Positions 14,808 through 19,466 of a DNA stretch of 19,466 bases are shown piece after piece (position 1 is the stretch's first letter; the number at the start of each line of letters is the position of its first letter). The notes beneath the pieces are model-generated. The model did not search any database, was not told where the DNA came from, and saw nothing but the letters and a program-made list of their open reading frames with translations. The DNA comes from CAVZLD01 sp964522605 (GTDB lineage Bacteria > Planctomycetota > Planctomycetia > Pirellulales > Pirellulaceae), in the NCBI GenBank assembly GCA_964522605.1, contig CAZFWV010000103.1, positions 1-19,466 of the forward strand, in the 5' to 3' direction. The position numbers and the translations under genes are program-made.

Positions 14808-15743
14808 ATGACTGGACAAGAATGCAACCGCCGAGAATTCCTCGCCCAAGCCGCAGCCGTGTCATCCTCGATTCTCGGACCGGCGGTCGGAGCTACCTGG
14901 GCGCAGACGGAGCCAGCATTTTCGCTAAGGTACCTGCTGGCGTCGTCACTGTATGGCTACACCGAACTGGCCGAGGTTGTGCGGCAGGTTCCGATGTGTG
15001 GCGCCAACGCCCTGGACATCTGGCCGCGGGTCCATGGCAACCAACGGGAACAGCTAGACGAAATGGGGGAAGCTCGCTTCGCCGAATTGCTCCGCCAGAA
15101 TCAGGTTTCGCTCGGGTGCATCTCGCAGTTCCCCCTGGGCCCGTTTCGTCTGGAGCACGAAATGAAACTGGCTCAGCGGTTCGGTTGCCCGACGATTGTC
15201 ACCGGGGCCGAGGGGCCCAAACAACTTCAGGGTAGCGAACTCAAGGCGGCGATCCACCAGTTTGTCAATCGCCTGCGCCCGCACCTGGATCTGGCCGCCG
15301 AATGTGGCGTCACGTTGGCGATCGAGAATCACGCCAACAGCCTGATTGAGAGCCCCGACTCGTTGAAATGGCTGATCGAGTTCCGACCTTCCGAACATCT
15401 GGCTGTCGCGTTGGCGCCGTATCACCTTCCGCAAGACGAAGCCTTGTTGAGTGATCTGATTCGCGCGCTTGCACCCGACGGAATCGCGATCTTTTACGCC
15501 TGGCAACACGGAATGGGCTGCATGCAGAAACTGCCGAAAGAACAGGAACTCATGCAGCTCCCCGGCCGTGGAGCGTTGGATTTCACGCCGCTGCTCGCCG
15601 CCCTGCAAGAAACGCAATACGCCGGCTGGACCGAGATCTTCATGCATCCCGTCCCCCGCGGAATTCCCATTCGAGAAACCACACAACAAGTCACAGCAGA
15701 GATCTGCCAGGCTCGCGACTATCTGCAGGCCTGTTTGCAGTAA
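14808..15743 (+). CDS. Tat-exported sugar phosphate isomerase/epimerase-like TIM-barrel protein
   Basis: This 311-residue protein starts with a twin-arginine signal (NRREFLAQAAAVSSSILG, residues 7-24), followed by a domain resembling the xylose isomerase-like / AP endonuclease 2 TIM barrel. Supporting segments are ANALDIWPRVHG (66-77), FGCPTIVTGAEGP (125-137), CGVTLAIENHANS (166-178, with E173 a likely metal ligand), APYHLPQDE (203-211), FYAWQHG (229-235) and YAGWTEIFMHP (271-281, with E277). The length is typical for the group. The ATG at 14808 is chosen because the Tat signal begins there and GAAGG lies upstream; the longer open frame runs into repeat DNA. It is convergent with the Gfo/Idh gene, a common functional partner in planctomycete sugar catabolism. 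Substrate unknown. Confidence 0.87.
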   Translation: MTGQECNRREFLAQAAAVSSSILGPAVGATWAQTEPAFSLRYLLASSLYGYTELAEVVRQVPMCGANALDIWPRVHGNQREQLDEMGEARFAELLRQNQVSLGCISQFPLGPFRLEHEMKLAQRFGCPTIVTGAEGPKQLQGSELKAAIHQFVNRLRPHLDLAAECGVTLAIENHANSLIESPDSLKWLIEFRPSEHLAVALAPYHLPQDEALLSDLIRALAPDGIAIFYAWQHGMGCMQKLPKEQELMQLPGRGALDFTPLLAALQETQYAGWTEIFMHPVPRGIPIRETTQQVTAEICQARDYLQACLQ

Positions 15744-15798
15744 CGCAAGGCACCAGCGAGAGGAAATCGCGTTCCGGATGAACGTCATGCGGAGGAGT

Positions 15799-15876
15799 AA
15801 CCACGGATTTGACGGAGAATACGGATCTACACGGACAGATCCGCGGACATCCGTTTCTTCCGTTGGATCCGTGGTT
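15799..15876. repeat. Inverted-repeat region between convergent genes
   Basis: AACCACGGAT (15799-15808) and ATCCGTGGTT (15867-15876) are perfect 10-bp inverted arms, with further related ACGGAT / ATCCG segments inside (for example ACGGATCTACACGGA near 15830). The region lies between the convergent isomerase-like and Gfo/Idh genes. It could fold into an imperfect stem that stops both transcripts, or be a dispersed repeat of the CACGGAT type known from several bacterial phyla. Confidence 0.6.
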
Positions 15877-15949
15877 CCTCTTGGATCTTCGGTTGCGCTC
15901 AATGGGTGCGTCACAACCAGGGAACGGCCCATTCGAACAACGAAACCGC

Positions 15950-17053
15950 TCACAGTTGCTTCAACGGATGGCTGCGATCGGACCGTGGCAGCGAGACCGG
16001 ACTGCCGGCCACCTGGGACGCGAATACGGCCATGATCATTTCGACGGTCGTGCGTGCTTCATAGACGTTCGCCTCCGGCAGACGATCCTGTTCGATCGAT
16101 TGCACTAGATCAAGGCAAGCGAGTCGGTTGCCTTCTTCCAACCCTCCCTCGGTCAATGGTTCGGGCCGATCGAGTCCCGCAGAGCTGATCGGAATCCAAC
16201 TCTTGCCAGATCGGCCGGGAGACCAAAGTGGATCGGGCAACAAGAAGGCGTCGGGCAGATGGCCGGTCAGCACCTCGATCTGTCCCTCCGAACCGAGAAT
16301 CCGCAGGCCGAACCGTCCCGTCCCACCGGGCCCCGCTTGCCGCTGGGAACCGAAGTAACCGGTGATCCGTTCGCCGAAGCCGAACATCGCCTCAACATCG
16401 TCGCCGGCGAGAGGCCCGAGGCCTTCGTTCCCTTCCACAACATCCTCCGCGCGAAGGTCACGTTGATCCTGCAACACTTTGGCAAAACACCATTCAGGTT
16501 CACCTGCCAGATAATGCATCAGATTCATGATGTGTGAGCCGAGCACCCATAGATCTTCCGCACCACCACGTTGATCTTCTTTCCCGCGCCCTCGCAGTTC
16601 GAGAACCCGACCGATCGCCCCGTCCTCCACCAACTGCCGGATCACGGGTAATCGCGGACTGTACCGCGTTTGAAACGCCACGGCGAGCTTGACCCGTTGC
16701 CGCTCGCAGGCTGCCACGATCTCGTCTGCTTCCGCCAAGGTTCGGCAAAACGGCTTTTCCATGTACACATGGACGCCGCGTTCGGCGCATGCAACCGCCA
16801 TGTCGCGATGCTGATCGATCCAGCGCGGCGCAATACTGACGATATCCAACGGAACTCGCTCGAGCATCTCGCGATAGTCGGCAAACGCCTGATCCACGCC
16901 CAGTCGTCGCGCTGCCGCAGCCAGACCGTCGGGATCCGCATCAGCAACGGCTACGATCCGGCAATTCGGCACGGATTGCCAGACGATATCCAGTCCATGC
17001 CCGTAATTGCCACGTCCCGTGTGTCCAATGACGCCAATCCGATACTCGGCCAT
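15950..17053 (-). CDS. Gfo/Idh/MocA family NAD(P)-dependent oxidoreductase
   Basis: This 367-residue cytoplasmic protein has the two-domain layout of the Gfo/Idh/MocA family, which oxidises or reduces sugars, inositols and their derivatives. The N-terminal Rossmann fold opens with YRIGVIGHTGRGNYGHG (4-20), a slightly unusual variant of the glycine-rich loop, and continues with VAVADADPDG (35-43). MEKPFCRT (98-105) holds the conserved EKP with catalytic-site K100. The C-terminal part includes GSHIMNLMHYLAGEPEW, in which the histidine is at the position usual for this family. The start is clear, with AAGGAG seven bases before the ATG. It is convergent with the isomerase-like gene and divergent from the DUF2585 gene. 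No Tat or Sec signal is present, unlike many planctomycete paralogues. Substrate unknown. Confidence 0.93.
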   Translation of the reverse strand: MAEYRIGVIGHTGRGNYGHGLDIVWQSVPNCRIVAVADADPDGLAAAARRLGVDQAFADYREMLERVPLDIVSIAPRWIDQHRDMAVACAERGVHVYMEKPFCRTLAEADEIVAACERQRVKLAVAFQTRYSPRLPVIRQLVEDGAIGRVLELRGRGKEDQRGGAEDLWVLGSHIMNLMHYLAGEPEWCFAKVLQDQRDLRAEDVVEGNEGLGPLAGDDVEAMFGFGERITGYFGSQRQAGPGGTGRFGLRILGSEGQIEVLTGHLPDAFLLPDPLWSPGRSGKSWIPISSAGLDRPEPLTEGGLEEGNRLACLDLVQSIEQDRLPEANVYEARTTVEMIMAVFASQVAGSPVSLPRSDRSHPLKQL

Positions 17054-17198
17054 AGAAAACTCCTTCGACGTCGATCAGAATTCCGTTTTGGAATCCGATA
17101 CTGGTTTGCAGTCAGAAACCGGATGTGCTCAACTCACACGCATTGTAGGAAAAGAGCCGCGTCTGGAGGATGCGACAAGACGAGGATTGATCGATCGC

Positions 17199-17789
17199 AT
17201 GACAGAAACTCGCACGACACAAGCTTGGCCAACGGCAAATCAGACGACCATGGGCTTGCTTTCCGTAGCGCTGGTGACGCTACTCGGCTTGGTGAGCATG
17301 GGGCGTGTCTGGTGGTGTGAGGCGGGAGATCTGCGGCCCTGGTCGTGGGATGTGTGGAGTCGCCACAACTCCCAGCACTTGATCGACCCGTATTCTCTTT
17401 CCCACATTCAGCACGGACTCGGATTGTACCTACTGCTGACCCTGCTGCTCGGCGCCCGATTGTCTCCGAATCTTCGCGTCTTGCTAGTCGCCGTTGTCGA
17501 AGCGAGTTGGGAGCTGATCGAGAACACCAATTGGATGATTCAGCGATATCGCGAAGTGACCATTTCGCTTGATTATTTCGGTGACAGCATTCTGAATTCG
17601 CTGGGTGACTACGGAACGTGCCTGATCGGTGTGCTGCTGGCGCGTCTGCTGCCCTGGCGGGTGACGATCGTCCTGTTTCTCGGATTGGAAGCGCTGAGTA
17701 TCTGGTGGATTCGCGACAGCCTGCTGCTGAATATTCTGATGTTGTTTTATCCGATCGAGGCAGTTCGCCAGTGGCAGATGCCCGCGTGA
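17199..17789 (+). CDS. DUF2585 / UPF0314 family membrane protein
   Basis: The 196-residue reading matches the DUF2585 (UPF0314) family of unknown function. Family-like motifs are dense: SQHLIDPYSLSHIQHG (58-73), EASWELIENTNWMIQRYR (101-118) and YFGDSILNSLGDY (126-138). Hydrophobic spans lie at about 18-36, 66-86, 140-150 and 153-190, so it should sit in the inner membrane. The conserved histidines, acids and ENT/RYR residues lie in or beside the spans, hinting at a catalytic or metal site, but nothing is proven. The start at 17199 has a GAGG 13 bases upstream, which is distant; an ATG at 17250 would shorten the N-terminus without losing motifs. To my knowledge the family is best known from Alphaproteobacteria. 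Confidence 0.87.
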   Translation: MTETRTTQAWPTANQTTMGLLSVALVTLLGLVSMGRVWWCEAGDLRPWSWDVWSRHNSQHLIDPYSLSHIQHGLGLYLLLTLLLGARLSPNLRVLLVAVVEASWELIENTNWMIQRYREVTISLDYFGDSILNSLGDYGTCLIGVLLARLLPWRVTIVLFLGLEALSIWWIRDSLLLNILMLFYPIEAVRQWQMPA

Positions 17790-17803
17790 TTTGACGCGAT
17801 CCC

Positions 17804-17831
17804 GTGACACCCAAGGATCCACGGCTAGAAT
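17804..17831 (+). promoter_or_regulatory. Candidate sigma-70-type promoter for the VWA gene
   Basis: GTGACA at 17804-17809 and TAGAAT at 17826-17831 each differ from the consensus by one base and are 16 bases apart. Transcription would start near 17838, giving a leader of roughly 57 bases before the VWA start codon, whose ribosome site is AGGGGGA. This suggests the VWA gene can be transcribed independently of the DUF2585 gene. Confidence 0.4.
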
Positions 17832-17894
17832 GGTATGTGCGATGCATGTTTCTTGCCATGCGGGGATTACAGCCCAAGACAGGGGGACTAAACC

Positions 17895-19280
17895 ATGCGA
17901 TCTCTTCTGGCATGCTCCTTAGCAATCCTCTTCGTCGGAATCGCCATGGAGACTCGGGCGATCGGACAAGAATCTTCCCAATCCCGCACGTGGCAAGTTG
18001 TCCTGAATCCCGCGGCTGACGAGACGGACACCTTTCCCGCAGAGGAATATGCCCGATTACTTAACAGCCCGACGGAGCGTGGACGTGATCGCGGATTGAA
18101 GCGGATGCTGGCGCAGCATGCCAATCACCCCGAGGTCACTCGGTTGCTGATCGATGCCGTGACGTCGGCGATCGAATCGAATTCGATCACGAACACAACG
18201 TACCGGATGATTGACATTTTGAGCCAATCCGAACATCCGGAAGTGCGAAACGCGATCCTAGGTTGGTTGCAGGCAGCAACCGAAGTGACGGATGTTCAGG
18301 AAATCACTTTTCGGTTGATCGATTTGGCGTCGCGAATTGATCAACCTGAATTTCGTGAGACGCTCATCGAGCTGCTGCGTCACGATGATCCGCGGGTAGC
18401 GATCGTGGCAACGGATGCTTTGGGTAGAAAGCAGGTCGAGGATGCGGTCGAACCGATTTTGGACCTGAGGCAACAACCTGACTATCGGGCGATGTACGCT
18501 TATCGGTTTTCGGTACTCCATGCGATGGGTCAATTCAATAACCGCCAAGCGACGGAGTTCTTGATCACTCAACTGCCAGCACTGCGAGGGCAGCAGAAAT
18601 TCCTGGTCGTTGATCATCTTTCACGAAATACGGGCCAGCCTTTTGGTGGAAACACGCAACAGTGGACGCAATGGTGGGCAAAGAATCGCGATCGATTCAA
18701 GGCACCGCAACAGAAAACCATCACGAACGGTGACTATGCGTGGGACTATGTCGTCCCGATGTTCTATTCCCAGAAGGTATACAGCACGCATCTCGTCTTT
18801 GTGATTGATATCTCGAGCACAATGAAAGAAAGAACTCGTAGCGGAATGGCACGGCTGGACCGGGCCAAGCTTGAGCTGCAGGGAGCCATTACCGGACTGC
18901 CGTTCGACGCCGCCTTCAACATCATCGCATTCGATCAAAGCCGACAACTCTGGCAACCCCAATCGCTGCCGGCGATTCCGATCAACAAGGAATTGGCCAA
19001 CCGTACCGTCAGTACACTCGCAGTGGGATACGGTACGGCGCTTTACGATGGACTGGAAGCGGCGTTTCAGGTCGATCCGGATCTGGAGGCAATCTACTTG
19101 CTGTCCGATGGGTTACCCACGGCGGGGAAGATTCGAGATCCAAAAACAATCCTGGACACGATCACGCGGATCAACCGCTTCCGCAAAATCTGTATCAACA
19201 CGATCGCCGTAGGCCGCGACAGCGAACTGTTGCAGCAACTGGCCGCGCAGAATTTCGGCGACTACCGGCGAACGGACTAG
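17895..19280 (+). CDS. Secreted HEAT-like repeat protein with C-terminal von Willebrand factor A domain
   Basis: This 461-residue protein has a Sec signal peptide (MRSLLACSLAILFVGIAMET, cleavage probably near residue 24). Residues about 50-265 are made of helical, HEAT-like repeats (HPEVTRLLIDAVTSAIE, HPEVRNAILGWLQ, DDPRVAIVATDALGRK). Residues about 296-460 form a VWA domain: VFVIDISSTM with D305, S307 and T309, GYGTALYDGL with T381, and LLSDGLPT with D405, so the metal-ion adhesion site is intact. HEAT-like repeats plus VWA in one exported protein suggests a protein-protein interaction role. The start has AGGGGGA about eight bases upstream. The stop TAG at 19278-19280 is the first three bases of a repeat element, but the final GDYRRTD is close to where such VWA domains usually end, so little if anything is lost. 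Confidence 0.88.
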   Translation: MRSLLACSLAILFVGIAMETRAIGQESSQSRTWQVVLNPAADETDTFPAEEYARLLNSPTERGRDRGLKRMLAQHANHPEVTRLLIDAVTSAIESNSITNTTYRMIDILSQSEHPEVRNAILGWLQAATEVTDVQEITFRLIDLASRIDQPEFRETLIELLRHDDPRVAIVATDALGRKQVEDAVEPILDLRQQPDYRAMYAYRFSVLHAMGQFNNRQATEFLITQLPALRGQQKFLVVDHLSRNTGQPFGGNTQQWTQWWAKNRDRFKAPQQKTITNGDYAWDYVVPMFYSQKVYSTHLVFVIDISSTMKERTRSGMARLDRAKLELQGAITGLPFDAAFNIIAFDQSRQLWQPQSLPAIPINKELANRTVSTLAVGYGTALYDGLEAAFQVDPDLEAIYLLSDGLPTAGKIRDPKTILDTITRINRFRKICINTIAVGRDSELLQQLAAQNFGDYRRTD

Positions 19281-19338
19281 GCTCTGTCTCAAAACCGTAG
19301 GCCGTGGCTCTTGAGACAAAGCCTACCGCTTTGTCTCA
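19278..19338. mobile_element. Short MITE-like element with three copies of the inverted end, overlapping the VWA stop codon
   Basis: TAGGCTCTGTCTCAA (19278-19292) and TTGAGACAAAGCCTA (19311-19325) are inverted ends matching at 14 of 15 positions and are closely related to the ends of the 138-bp element at 14532-14669. A third copy, GCTTTGTCTCA (19328-19338), is perfectly complementary to 19312-19322 across a 5-base loop. The middle copy can therefore pair with either neighbour. The element supplies the VWA stop codon and probably acts as a transcript-end hairpin. Confidence 0.7.
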
Positions 19339-19412
19339 GCAAAGAATTAGGGTCGCGGAGCACGTGTACGTCGTGCCTCAATCGTCAGCTGTGAATTGGC
19401 ACTAGCGCCGTT

Positions 19413-19466
19413 TCAGCAGATCCGCGGCAGGGGGGCTCCCACCGGTTCATCGAGGGCCAGTTCCTG
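19413..19466 (-). CDS. Possible 3' end of a gene entering from the right
   Basis: On the minus strand a frame open to the window edge gives 17 residues ending EPVGAPLPRIC before a TGA at 19413-19415. The residue mix is ordinary for coding DNA and the orientation is convergent with the VWA gene. It is too short to assign and could be chance. Confidence 0.25.
   Translation of the reverse strand, partial: QELALDEPVGAPLPRIC

Noticed and set aside
15054..15953. 299-codon minus-strand open frame opposite the isomerase-like gene
   Set aside because: It lies antisense to a gene with clear family motifs and encodes nothing recognisable.

Overview
The window reads as chromosomal DNA of a planctomycete, probably a Pirellulales-like lineage. 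This is inferred from several signs. There is a serine/threonine kinase with the N-terminal module typical of planctomycete kinases. There is a Gfo/Idh/MocA oxidoreductase and a Tat-exported sugar-isomerase-like protein. There are many secreted proteins of unknown function, and short palindromic repeats sit between genes. G+C is high (high fifties percent by eye). No phage, plasmid, integrase, CRISPR, rRNA or tRNA signature was seen.

Layout. 75-281 is a dodecin. 427-1299 (minus) is a secreted protein of unknown function, separated from the dodecin by a long palindrome. 1588-4220 is a tight operon: a VTC-type polyphosphate polymerase domain protein, a DUF4956 membrane protein and an HlyD-like membrane-fusion protein. 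A DegT-family sugar aminotransferase follows at 4314-5549. Der GTPase (minus) occupies 5752-7128. A family-4 uracil-DNA glycosylase lies at 7737-8573 between two inverted copies of one dispersed palindrome. A kinase fused to a degenerate receiver domain occupies 8677-10131 (minus), followed by a 95-residue helical protein (minus). 11150-13756 encodes an 868-residue secreted protein with weak glycosidase-like features. It converges, with only 2 bp between stop codons, on a secreted protein with one CxxCH motif (minus). 14808-15743 is the Tat-exported isomerase-like protein, convergent with a Gfo/Idh oxidoreductase (minus, 15950-17053). DUF2585/UPF0314 and a HEAT-like/VWA protein lie at 17199-19280. 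The last bases may hold the 3' end of another minus-strand gene.

How the genes work together. The clearest unit is the VTC/DUF4956/HlyD operon. It pairs a possible polyphosphate-making cytoplasmic domain with a membrane protein of unknown role and an envelope-spanning adaptor, with a nucleotide-sugar aminotransferase just downstream. This suggests an envelope or extracellular polymer function, but the sequence does not prove it. Der (ribosome assembly) and UDG (base-excision repair) are housekeeping. The isomerase-like and Gfo/Idh proteins are the usual planctomycete sugar-catabolism partners, though here they are convergent and not one operon.

The most unusual signals are: (1) the VTC/DUF4956/HlyD cassette; (2) a small element with inverted ends related to TAGGCTTTGTCTCA, present as a 138-bp copy and a roughly 48-bp copy, the latter supplying the stop codon of the VWA gene and offering two mutually exclusive hairpins; (3) a 14-bp tandem array that looks like an expansion of one arm of an adjacent dispersed palindrome; and (4) a kinase-tethered receiver domain that lacks the phospho-acceptor aspartate. 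All coordinates and motifs were read by eye. No database search was possible.
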